A stretch of DNA of 64,000 bases from assembly GCF_000499845.2 (NCBI RefSeq), contig NC_023756.2:44838291-44902290 (forward strand). Reading direction: 5' to 3'. Origin of the DNA: Phaseolus vulgaris. Lineage: Eukaryota; Streptophyta; Magnoliopsida; Fabales; Fabaceae. The translations under genes and the position numbers were made by a program. How positions within the stretch are numbered: the first letter of the stretch is position 1; every line of letters begins with the position of its first letter. Below the pieces are notes generated by a model that was not told the origin of the DNA, did not search any database, and worked only from the letters and a program-made list of their open reading frames with translations. This document shows, one piece after another, positions 10,957 through 23,048 of this stretch.

Positions 10957-13900
10957 ATGCCCCAGAATAAGATTTTCCGAGAGCAATCATCGAATCAGAT
11001 TCCTGATCTTTCCCTTCACATTAGCCTCCCAAACAGTGCTCCTTCTTCAATTTGCAGTGGAGGGGATTCACCCTTTGATACATGGCCACAACAAGCAGAT
11101 GATGACGATGCTGAAGGCTTCAAATCCCACAGTGATGGTTCAATCAAAGACACACAACTGTCCTTAGCCAACTCTACAAGTGCTGTCACTGCTGCTGCTC
11201 CCTCTGAGGCTGAAACCACCTGGAGGAAGAGAAACCTTGTCGGACTCAGCCATCATCGGGTTTCCGAGGCTCAAATAAGGCTCATCAATGGAATCCCTCT
11301 CTACAGTAACCTTTCTAACAACAGTGCTACAGTTCCCTCAATAGATAGAAGCCCCACCAACAAGTTTTCCTTTTCTTCTCTATATGCAGTTCCACACCCT
11401 CCTTGTTCTGCCAATTCGGCTCCTAACTATAGTTATAATGGTGCTGTTGGGGGTGTAGCAGGAGAACCCATCTCAAGGCCCCAACAGTTTCAGTACTTTG
11501 ATTACCCTCAGCAGCAGTTTGGGAACAGTACAAATTTTGGAGCTTCTGAATTCCCTAATGGATTTGTGAGGTCAAGAATGTTGCCAAGGCAACAAAGTAA
11601 TAAGAGGAACATGAGGGCTCCAAGAATGCGTTGGACCAGCTCTCTTCACAATCGCTTTGTTCATGCTGTTCAACTTCTTGGTGGCCATGAAAGTGAATCT
11701 CTCTTCTCTTCCCTTTTGCATATGAGTTCTGTAGTGTGTTTGAAGACTCATTAACAATAACAAAATCATGTTTTAAGTGAACAAAAGCAACAACTATTAG
11801 CTTCTTATTTGTCTAGGTTTTACAGTGTTTTGAAGTGTTGTATTTGTTGGATGATAGGGGCTACTCCTAAGTCAGTTTTGGAACTAATGGATGTGAAAGA
11901 TCTAACACTAGCTCATGTCAAGAGCCATTTGCAGGTATATATGACTTACACACCTTACCCTCATTTCTTATCCTCTCCTTCCATGTAAAACAAAATCACA
12001 GGAAAAAAACCTTTCTATATTTCTCTTTCTTTCCCTCTGTGTGTGTGTGTTTTGTTGCGCCTCTGTGGACTAGGGTAGTGTGTAGACTTTGTCCAAGGTC
12101 TATCCATGGGGCCGCACAGGAACCGAGGCATGCAGTGAATGAATGAATGATGAACAGTGGAAGTTGTTGTTTGATGCAAGAGGAACATGACAAGTTCTAC
12201 TTTTCATGAGAGAGAAAGAGAAAGAGAAAGCAGGAAAAGTAGCCATCATTTCTCAATAATAGAAGCAATTACTTACCTTACCAAACATCAACCTCGTGGT
12301 TATTAAACAAACAAACCCACAAAAAGAAGCATCTCATTTCATTATTTTCTTCCCTTTTTTATTCTCCTTCAAAATCTTCTTCACACACACTTCAGATTTC
12401 CCATCTATCATTGCTCTTTTTCTTTTTTAATACATATATATATATATATATATAAGTCCATTTCTGTGTATTATATTAATCTTCTTGTCTTTTTTTCTTG
12501 TTACTGCAGATGTATCGAACTGTTAAGAACACTGACAAACCTGCAGCTTCTTCAGGTAATTCATATATAATGAATCACCTTCGCCGCTTGTAATATTTTA
12601 CCTAATGCAATATATACTAATTAATTCCTTGATTTCTGCTCCAAATGTTTTAGCTCAATGTTTTCAATTCCTATGGAGATTCCCCAACACCCCTTTATGA
12701 CTCAGACCCTCTTAATCTATATCCATTAACTAATATGTATGAATATTTTAAAAGCTATATAAAGGAAAAAGATTAATTATTGACTTGCATATATATGTCT
12801 ATAATGGTATGATTTTTGAATTATATTTACATAATGCAATAAAACAGATGGGGATGAGGATTTCATGTCCCTAACAGTCCCAAATAATCAAAATAAGAAT
12901 TTTTTACCCAATCAGAGAGGAGCCTCCATGGATTGTGACATGGGCTACACTTCCAGCAATCTATGGGCTAATTCTTCTACCAGGTAACCTCTTTCTCTTT
13001 CTCTGATATGTGTATGTGTGAAAATGTTTGGGAATAATGTGTTAGTGCTGTCAGTATCTATCTGCATGGGTGCATGATTGGATTTTCACTGTCTATGCAA
13101 GTCTACATATGTATTTAAGTTTTGAGTTTAATAATTGAAGTTTGGGAAAATCTGAAATCCAATGTACACCCTTTTGTCAAACTGAAAAAAGTGCTTCTCT
13201 CTGACAACTTTTGCTTTTCATTTATTTTCTCCACTTCTGCTCTCTTTTCTCTCTTTCTGAAGATCAAAGTAGCGATTCCTCATTTGGTTCATACCCCTTT
13301 TTGATACAATGTCATTCAGCCTCTTTAAATGTGTAGAAAGCAAAGTTTTCTGAAACTAGACGAAATTTAGTGGTTATGTGCAACGAAAGTATACATGGAG
13401 GAGCTATTCTCCACTGTTCTATATGCACCTTTTATGGTTTAACATTCTACTTTTAGAACAGCATATTTGTATGCTCTATATTGACTTATGCAGTTTCTTT
13501 CTCCCTTTCCCATCTCTTAATGGATTCACTAACTAACATTACTTCACAACACTATACCGTTATCCAATTAGGCTTTACTTCTGTTCCATTTTGTTTCTTT
13601 TCCTGTGGTCGTACATTTGTTATTTTAGCTTTATCAAACACTGATGCTTGGTACTAGTTTCTAACTCAAAATTTGAGTCAACTAATACGACAAAAAGGGC
13701 TAAGAACTTAGGTGTGGCAAACTCCTATGAGTACTAATCACAGAAAAGACATTTCTACTGAGAATTGCAATAGTCTATGGAAGTGAAAGTATACAATTCT
13801 GAAAAAGTTGTCATTCACTAATACAACATAATAATCCTTTAATATTTCTCTTATCACAAAAAAAAATAATATATACATAAAAATCACTTCAAGGATGATC

Positions 13901-14231
13901 CAACCTATATAAAAAAACTGAGACGAATTTACAATACAACACTTTCTAATCAACTAATCGTATCAGCAAGAAACAATATATACATAAGAATCACTTCAAA
14001 AATGATCTAACTCATTAGAAAACCTGAGAAGACCTTACAACACAACACCTTCTAATCAACTAATCAAAACTAGCCTGCCGAAAACATAATTCCTTTACTA
14101 AAAATGGCTAAGATTTCAGACACAGAAAATCAAGCAGAACTTAACAAAATATATGGTTTATGACATTCCCAAAAGAGTAAGCTATTCTGCATAATATACA
14201 ACTTAGTTTGTATGAGATCACATCACATCAA

Positions 14232-14292
<61 letters not shown>

Positions 14293-17200
14293 CTTTCCTA
14301 AGTCGTGAAAATGGTGGTCAAGAATTGAGTTGGATTCTGATGAGCTTTAGCTCTGATGCAAAATTTTCTCGGTCCTCACGTTTGTACAGCAAAAAAGTTC
14401 CTTCAAATCAGAAAGTTAGACAGTGAGGTTGATTTTTTTTTGTTTCTCTTCTCATATTTAGAAGAGAAGTGCTGCTACAACGATTTATTTAATACAATTT
14501 TTATCATTTTTCTTTGTAATTCCTTAAGTTTCATGAGCCCTATGAAATAACTTAAGCCTGTTTCTTTGTTTGTAAGTATCTGAAAAAAAATAATAGATAA
14601 AATTTATTTTACAGTGAAAATATACTAGCAAAATCATATATCAAATTACACAAGCTCTTAAGAAACACTATAAGTACAATATTTTCGATTTTCCATACTT
14701 TTTTTAAATGTTGTAATTGAGAAAAAAAGATAAAATTATATATATATATATAATTTTCTCTGATTTATTTTATCAGCAATTTTTTCTCTGAATAAAACTG
14801 TATTATAGTAGTAAAATAATATGTTAAAAAATATGCATTGTGGTATCTCAAGTTCAAAGATGATTTAACAGATAACTCATGCATCTTTAAATTCATATTA
14901 GACCAAATACATTATTGATTTAGTGTAATTAAATAAAAAATATTAATATGAAAGGAAAAAAAATGAATCTTAATTGTATAAGTATTCTAGGTGATTAATT
15001 AGGATTATTTTATATATTAATCTTGATGATTCATTTAAGATTGAAATATCACTTTTATATTCTAATTTTAATGTTTGTGTAATTTTTATATGACTGAAGC
15101 AAATAATTAAATTCATCTAATTAAAATTTAAAAGAAGATTCAAGTTTAAAATATAAAATCATATGATGACTTTTAAAAATAAGTTGAGTCAATTCAACCA
15201 ATTTCTTAAATCCAAATCCAACCTAACTATATAGATTAAGTAATGATTGTTTTATAGAAAGAAAGAAAAAGTAATGATTGGACAAAGAATCAAACTAAAT
15301 CGATATTCCATAAAAGTTTGAATTATGTTAAACATAGTTAAGTTATTATTAATGTAAAATTAAAAACAAATGATGTTTTATGGCATGTATTTCGAAACAA
15401 ATATATCGATGAAAAAAATATTGTAAGCAACATGTCATATTAAGTATATTATTAATATAATTAAAATAAATTAAATATTATATAGTATTATAATATTGGT
15501 CAAACTACCCTGAAATGCAAGTCAAACCCACCTGATAAGTTACAAGCCTAGAAAGTTAGGACAACCCTAGCAATATATTGTAATAGGATTAATTTGAATT
15601 GAGATTTTGAATTTTTTTTTTTAATTGTAAATTTAATTTCTCATTTTAGAGAGTAAGACTCTATTTGTTTTTCTTATGGAGATTATAAATAAACTTTTAA
15701 TTAACTGTGAAAGAATGAAAAAAACACAGTGAAAAGCTTTCAAAAAAGACATCATTCTTCTGTTTTGCTAATTTATTAGAAAGGAAATAACAATGAAAAA
15801 TCAGCTCGAGCTAGCTGTTTGTTTGATAGTCCTTTCCTTTCTTTTTAAATGAAACAAAATATAAAAGAAAATAAATTGATATTTTCTAAAATTTGCAAAA
15901 AAACAAAAACTTTCAATCAAGTAATATAATTATTAAATAAAAATTAAAACAAATAGTTTCAGTCAGTTGAGTATAAAAACTAAATTTATAGTATCAAAAT
16001 TGTAAAGAATTGAAGATATATTTAATAATATTTATATATTTACTACTATAGCCTTTTTTTTAATAAACTTAGATTTTGAATTTGCAACATTTTCTTACTC
16101 ACGTTGAATAAAATTTTCATAATGACCTTTTTATATTATGAAAAAACTCGCAAAATGTGAAAATTTATAAATAATTAACTTTGATTACACACAATAATAA
16201 ACTTACATCACATTAACTTAACTTTAATGATGTGTAAAAACAAACTTAACCTTAAATTAAATTAAAAATTATATATAAACTTTGAATAATTGGGTCCTTC
16301 CCAACATGTAAATTCAAGTAATTGATTTAGTGGATACAATGGAATCATTATGACAATTTATAAAGGAGAAAAATGTGTTCAAACTTCTTATTATTCAGGA
16401 TAAGTAAGTGTATGTTGAATTGGTGTTTTATCCTCGAAAAAGTTCCCCTTGAAAAAAAAAAGCACAAGGGTTTGTTTTTGAAGAGTTTTGATCTTTTTCT
16501 AATTAGAATATGATTTCATAAAGAATTATATTCTTAACAAAGGTATTCCTAGATATTTCTTACCAATATTTGACATTTTTATACATTTTAAAAATTTGTT
16601 TCTAAGATATTTTTTTATATTTTAAATTATTATTAATTTTCTCCCCCTGTCTATCACCGGTTCATAAACCTTAAAATACACATTATATTTTTTTCAATCT
16701 TAGGTTTTCTTGATTCTTATATAAAGTTGAGACAATCCTAAAATGTTCCTTTTCAATTTATTTATTTATTATTAATAAAAGAATTTATATTTTTTTCAAC
16801 CCTTTTTGCATATTAGAACTTTTGTTGATACTCAACTATATTTTGTGTTTTCCATCAAATTAATCTAGTTAACAATAAACTTACGCCTCAAATATGATTC
16901 CATTTTCAAATTCAAAACCAAAGTTTTAGTTAAAACCATAATTATCAAACTACTTATATCAACAGCATTAGGTTTAGGTTGTTTAACCTATTTTAAAGAA
17001 TATATAAAACTAATTTAAAGCACCTAAATGAGAGTTAATGGAGGATATGTTCTTGAATAAAAAAACTAACACTGACTCACAAATACACGCATATGTTCTT
17101 GACTTCCTTTTAAAACCTAGATTCCAATTATTTGGTCTTTTTGCATGATTCCTTGTCCTTTTTCCTGATTTTTTCTTACCTTTTTCCTGATAAATTATGT

Positions 17201-19183
17201 GCAACAGAACTTTTATCTTGTATATATAGCACAATGGAATACATATTCAATCTATGTATGACATAAAATGTTGTAATGCAAGATCAAAAAATAAAGTTTT
17301 AAGTGAATAAATGTCCTCATTATTCCAAAAGGTCTTAAAACTTTATAATATAATTAATTTTCTTGTAGAAATAACTGCATATGGCTTAAATGTAAAGCAT
17401 AGTCCTTTCTCTGATCAAGTATGAATGAAATAAATGCCCATTGACCATCACAAGTTTTTTTTAATGTACCTATATTGTTCTAATATCAGTAAACCTAAAA
17501 TTACAAAACCCTACTTATAATATTTATCCAGATGAAGAATATTAAATAAAAATTAATTTTAAAGATAAAATATAATTAATTTTTATATTAATTAAATTAA
17601 ATATTGTTTTAAATTTTTTAAAAATATTGATATTTAAAGAAGTTTTTATTGTTGATAAAAAGTTTCTAAATTAATATTTAATTAGCTAGTTAAGTTTTAT
17701 AACTATGTAACTAGTTTTTGAAAGCTTTAAATGCAGAAAAAGTTTGAGATCAAGAGTCAAATATACATGTTGGGACATTTTGTAACATGTGGAAACAATA
17801 TCTTTGTAATGTCTGTACTGTTTGCATTATATTAATTCAAATCAGATCTTATAAATGAAAGCATCTAAAGTATTTTTCTTATACAAAGCAAACGCTCCCT
17901 ATATTCTATCTTGAAAAGTTAATAAAGAAGGTATAGTAGAGAAGAATTAAAGCTAATTCACAGTAGATAAGAACTGAGGTGTATACAGATTTCCATACAC
18001 ATGTTCAAATGTTGGTAATGATTTCATGATCGTAATTAATTCAGCTCTTTTATACAAGATTTGTACAACATTTTTTTTATTACAATCATCATGAAAGATA
18101 TAGAAAAGGTAGAGTGAGAGATTAGATCATATTGCAGGAGAAATGGAGAATGAAGATATAAAATATTGTCAAACTCATAACAAGAGATTCTTATATCTGT
18201 CTTTTCAACTTATAAGAACAACATTGTACATATGTCTCACTCTTGCATCATTGTTTCTCCTTTCCTGAATTCCCAGAAAATTCTACTTCTCCTTTTGTCT
18301 GTTTTATCCAAGTGTGTATTTTTACATAATGATAACTACTTAGTTTCTTACTAGTGACCCATTCAAGTATGAGTGTTTATCTTTCTACTTTTTATTTTCC
18401 TTGCAACATATTGAATGAGTGTTTATTTTTGTACTTTTTATTTTCCTTACAACATATGTATATATAGAGTTATGAAGGTATGCATTCAATTTAAAATTAC
18501 TATTCAATTTAAAATTACTATTCAATTTAAAATTACTATACGATGATGGGATTGATCCTTGATCTTACTGTTGTATTAATTGGTAGTGTTGAGATAAATA
18601 GTAAGCAAATCTTTTAGAATTTTGTTTTAGTAAGAGGAAATATGTTTTTGTATATTTTGTGTCTGAGAGTTTGACTACCTTAAAATTGTTTGTTTAATTT
18701 ATTATTGCTGATAAAAAAATTATATATAGAACTCACAATAACAGTGTTAACTAACCAAAACAATAATTTGTCTCAAACAAAGAATAGGTCATGATTAATA
18801 TATTTGTGTGTGTCACATTAAACTTTTCACATCCCCTCAAAACTTTGTTCCTTGAAATGACTCACAGTAGAGGAGCACGGATACAAGCTAGTTCCCTTGA
18901 TTTGGATAAGCTTAGTCACCAAGAAATCCTATCATCTCAGCATAATTCTGAGGTTTGTGAGTTAATATTCACATCAATGATATCAGATAGATAAGAATAC
19001 ATAGTCTGAGTTTATATTTTTATCAGCAAAAAGAGTGTATTATATTGCCTGAGTGAGTTTATGAAAATGAATTACTTTGTGCAGGGAAACAACTACACAC
19101 AAACAAGAAGCTTCAAGGATCAAAATCCAAGCTTGGAGTTCAGCTTAGGGAGATCAACTTGGCACAACAATGAACATGCCTGA
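10957..19183 (+). CDS. KAN1: KANADI-family GARP transcription factor (KAN1-like), six exons
   Basis: Exons: 10957-11692, 11858-11934, 12510-12555, 12848-12983, 18868-18952, 19085-19183, giving 392 residues. KANADI proteins are nuclear repressors that specify abaxial (lower) identity of leaves and other lateral organs. The GARP (Myb-like) DNA-binding domain covers about residues 220-277 and contains RAPRMRWTSSLH, GGHERATPKSVLELMD and AHVKSHLQMYRTVK. The N-terminus has PDLSLHISLP (16-25), resembling an EAR-type repression motif, and the C-terminus has NPSLEFSLGR, both typical of KAN1/KAN2. Length matches Arabidopsis KAN1 (about 400). The ATG at 10957 is the first in frame after a stop at 10936-10938. 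Exon 5 can begin after CAG (18867) or TAG (18870), a tandem acceptor that adds or drops one serine. Intron 4 is about 5.9 kb. An Asn stands where KAN proteins normally have Ala (LHNRFVHAV). Family is certain; KAN1 versus a close paralogue is less so. Confidence 0.93.
13865..14070. repeat. 107-bp tandem duplication in KANADI intron 4
   Basis: Two units about 107 bp apart share ATATATACATAA, ATCACTTCAA and TTCTAATCAACTAATC. They differ at roughly one base in six. Confidence 0.8.
14235..14291. repeat. (AT)28 microsatellite in KANADI intron 4
   Basis: About 57 bases of perfect AT dinucleotide, the longest perfect microsatellite in the window and probably variable in length between individuals. 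Confidence 0.95.
17540..17710. repeat. MITE-family fragment in KANADI intron 4
   Basis: AGTTTTTATTGTTGATAAAA followed by AGTTTCTAAATTAATATTTA matches the core of the palindromic family at 20600-20976. Only part of an element is recognisable. Confidence 0.45.
18371..18463. repeat. 46-bp tandem duplication in KANADI intron 4
   Basis: GAGTGTTTAT starts at 18371 and again at 18417. Both units continue with ACTTTTTATTTTCCTT and ACAACATAT or GCAACATAT. Confidence 0.8.
18485..18538. repeat. 18-bp unit repeated three times
   Basis: TTCAATTTAAAATTACTA is repeated three times without a change, about 330 bp before the exon 5 acceptor of the KANADI gene. Confidence 0.95.
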
Positions 19184-20599
19184 TTTTAATTGGTTTACAT
19201 GATCACTTTAATTACTAGCCAAAATAGAAAAGATTAATGCACAGGTATATAAATTAATTAATATATAGGCAGTGCTTTTTTCAAGGCAAAGATGTGTAAT
19301 GCACTTTCCACAAATCTAAAGCATCTCTGTATATTCTTTTTGGGCCAAAGCTTATTAGGTTGTGTTAGTCATTATATAAATGTTATTATAGTTAAAAGTA
19401 AAAGTTGAAGCAAAAGAAGAATCAGATGTATAATAAGGCCTTTGTTCCCTCTTTTTTCTTTCTTTTTTCCCCTCCTTTTTCCTTCCTTTTCCCTAGGTTC
19501 TTACAGATTTGTCCATGCACAGCTTTGTTTAGGCTCATTTTGATTCTTGTGTGTGATCAGTTGTGTGAAAGCTTGATGTAGCTGTTATCTGTCATTAGTA
19601 TATAGTTTTGTTCCTAGATTTTTATCCTTGACTTGTGCACAAGGGATATCACATCAAAGTTAAGAAAAAAACAGTGATGAGTGTGAAAGATTTGAAGAAT
19701 ATATTAGTGAGTTTCCTTTGATGTGCATGTAAAATCACATCTTTTGGCAAATCCTGAAAAAAGGGTGTTTGTGCTTGAAAAATTCCAGATACATGGGCTA
19801 TGATTGGAAGATATCCACGTTACTTGATACTGTGATCTGCATGTTTGTGTTGTGATTGTGGCTTGCATTGTGCCCCACTTATAGACTCCTTTTAGTTGAT
19901 ATGATATTCCACTCACTTGATGCTCTCATGAAAAAGCCACTTGCAACAGCTGTAACCTTAAGTGAAGCATATTCAAATAAACTATATATATATATATATG
20001 TATTGATTTTTGCTGTAATAACTATTAATCAGATAGATAATAGATGTACTGAAACTACAGTAAAAAATCTAAAATAGCAGTTGTTTTTCACTTTTTTTCA
20101 CCTTTTATATACCAGTGAAAGAGATCACTATAAACAAAACTAAAATGTAATGTATTTATAGAAAAAGCATGGTTGTTTCTATATAAAAAAAAAAGAAGAT
20201 ATTTAGGGTTAGTGAAGAAAGAGGTGGTGTAGCAGAGGGCATGTTGATGAAGATAACAGTTACATGATTGCATGATGAGAGCATTAATTGGAGCAGAATA
20301 TGAATGTCTGCATTATTGTTTTGGCATGGAAGATAAGATGTGAAAGGGACTGATAGCCATAACTGCACATTGATCTACCACTGTAGGGCAAATAAATCAT
20401 TGAAAATCACTTATCAGGAGACATTTCAGTAGTTCAATTGGTCCACACTTAATTAAATGCCCTTTGCCCTAGTTTCACCAAAATCTATTTATTTCATCAT
20501 CTTTATTTTATACTTATAAATTATTCTTCAATAATAAATATATATTCTCCTTTGGCACAACTATATTTCATCCCTTAATTTTCTATTTTATTCTTCATC
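19184..20599. other. KANADI 3' region and intergenic DNA
   Basis: The first few hundred bases are probably the KANADI 3' UTR. They include a pyrimidine-rich block at 19440-19500. No further gene is supported. Confidence 0.5.
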
Positions 20600-20976
20600 C
20601 ACTGCAATATCATGAAATAGAAATCAATTTTTAGAGCTAAAATAATTAGTTACAATAGTAACTAAATTAGAGACCATTTTAAAAACTAAAACAAAAATTG
20701 ATTTCTAAATTAGTTTCTATTATTGTTAAATAGTTTCTAAATTGGTATCTAATTAGCTACCAAGGTTTTAGAGACCAAATTTAGAAACTAAATAATTGAT
20801 AGTTAAAACCTTAGTTGCTAATTAGATATCAATTTAGAAACTATTTAACAATAATAGAAACTAATTTAAAAACTAATTTTTGTTTTAGTTTCTAAAGTGG
20901 TCTCTAATTTAGTTATTATTGCAACTAATTATTTTGGTTTCTAAAAATTAGTTTCTATTTGATTTTTCTTGTAGTG
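20600..20976. mobile_element. CACTA-type palindromic MITE
   Basis: A 377-bp element folds almost completely on itself around 20790. The right end reads TTTTTCTTGTAGTG (reverse complement CACTACAAGAAAAA), the terminus of CACTA-superfamily transposons, and the left end is a decayed CACTGCAATATC. The arms of about 160 bp remain highly similar. It has no coding capacity, so it would need a transposase supplied elsewhere. A 3-bp target duplication is not clean. Confidence 0.8.
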
Positions 20977-21544
20977 ACCTTATATTTTTGGGAAAAAAAC
21001 TGTGTATATATAAAGGATAAAGAAAGGGTGTAGAGATAGTCCAAACTAAAATGTTTTAAACACAAATAATTTAGCATCAATGTTAATGCAAGTTTTATGT
21101 TAATTGATATTTAGAGTACTGATAATTTATCATTATAACAAAAATGATTAAATAATAATTACATTTAGAGAAAATAATAATAAATTATTATATTAATTAA
21201 ATTAAATATTTTTTATAAAATAAAAAATATTAAGATTTAAAATATTTTTTATTATTAATAAAATTTTATAAAATATTTTTTAAAATATACTTATTATGAT
21301 TAGTTACTAAAATTTTAACTACTAGTTATAATAATAATTATTATTATTATAAGAAGACAAATATTTGAAATTTCTAATTATTTTAAATTTATTAATCAAT
21401 TATTTTTCACAGTCGAATTATCCATTATCCATATTTTTTTATGTAAAATTATGATTTATATTAATTAATTATTTAAATTATAATATAGATGGTTATCATA
21501 CTTAAAATTCAATAAACTTATCATCATACTACTAAAACAAATCA
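20977..21544. other. AT-rich interval with further MITE-like debris
   Basis: 21160-21340 contains very decayed, AT-only versions of the same pattern. No gene is seen. Confidence 0.4.
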
Positions 21545-21900
21545 TTAAATAGAAATCAATTTTTAAGACAAAAAATAATTAACTGCTATATTAACAAAAT
21601 TAAATACTATTTTAGAGACTAAAAAAATTATTAGTATCTAAATTAGTTTCTATTATTGATAAATAATTTCTAAATTAGTATCTAATTAAATACTAAGATT
21701 TGAAATATCAACTTTAGAATCTAAATAGTTGATACCTAAAATTTAGGTAGTTAATTAGATACTAATTTAAAATCTTTTTATCAATAAAAAATTAATTTAA
21801 ATATCAATAATTTTTTTTAATTTCTAAAATAGTACCTAATTTAGTTATTCTAGAAATTGATAATTTTTTTTATCTAAAATTAATTTTTATTTAATAATAT
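21545..21900. mobile_element. Second, older copy of the palindromic MITE
   Basis: ATTAAATAGAAATCAATTTT at the left pairs with AAAATTAATTTTTATTTAAT at the right, and the interior repeats the AGTTTCTATTATTGATAAAT core in both directions. It has more mismatches than the copy at 20600 and its terminal CACTA bases are lost. Confidence 0.65.
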
Positions 21901-23048
21901 TATAATATGCACGTTAAACTTGAAACTGCAATGGATGAAACAATTAAAAATATTAGTTATGTGTGAGTAGTTGAAAGATGGCAATGTAATTAATATTTTT
22001 TTAGTATATTTATAGCATACACTAATTTTTTTTTTCTTGATATATGGTAATATTTAGAAGTGTTATGCATCACAAACAAAATGGACCACCTTCTTGGAAT
22101 TAGTACATTGAGAAAACCCAAATTAAATATGCACATTTTTATACTTTTATATAACAATTGTGTCATTCTTATATAACATTTTTATACTTTTATAAATCAA
22201 GATTAAATTTAAGTCATATCTACGTGAGAACACTGCCATTAAAAGTTTTGATATAAAAATAAGGACTCAAAAATAACCATATCATTTTGTGATTTTTAAG
22301 TTTTTTACAACTGCTATTATAAGGGTATTTTAGTGTTTTGCTATTAGTATGGGTGTGGCTAGTAATTCTAGGGGTGCAGGAGGCCAAGGCACAGCAAGCT
22401 CCCATATCAAATATCACGGTTTCAGCTTTCTACTGAAAATTATATATTGAATTTACAAAATAATAAAGTTGTAGTTTTCAGATTGTTCAAATACTTGTTT
22501 TTTCTTATAAAATATATACTCTTATATTTTTTTATTTTTAAGTTTTTTACAACTGCTATATTTCTTTTATGTATTTATTTTCTCTCTTTTGTCCTTTCTA
22601 TATAATTATGAAGTTTAATTTAAATACATCAGCATAAAGAACTTTCCTATGTAAAAAAATTATGAATTTTTATATAACCACTTCAAAGATAATGCTTAAT
22701 ATAGTTTCGGATGGTATACAAGATTTCATACTTAGTAGCAATGTCTGAAAATTAAACTTTCATTTACAATAAAAATGATAGTTTGAACACTTAACTGAAG
22801 AACCTAGCCTTTATATTATATTTAATACACAACAATTCTTCATCAATGCATTAGGTTGAAATTAATACTCTCTAAATCCTAGTACAAGTGAACAACAACA
22901 AACCCTTATTCTACAAGGATTTTCAGTCAGTCAAAAAACCTTATTTTCAGTTTAGAGTTTAGGATTTAGAATTATAAACTACAACAAACCAATATTAAAT
23001 CATCAGAGGGTGAATTTATTCCACATGAAACACCATTGGACATCTTGG
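21901..23048. other. Intergenic interval before the annexin 3' end
   Basis: No gene is supported. A phrase of about 28 bp (ATTTTTAAGTTTTTTACAAC and flank) occurs twice, near 22291 and 22537. The last part is the 3' UTR of the minus-strand annexin. An AATAAA lies at 23020-23015 on that strand. Confidence 0.5.
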
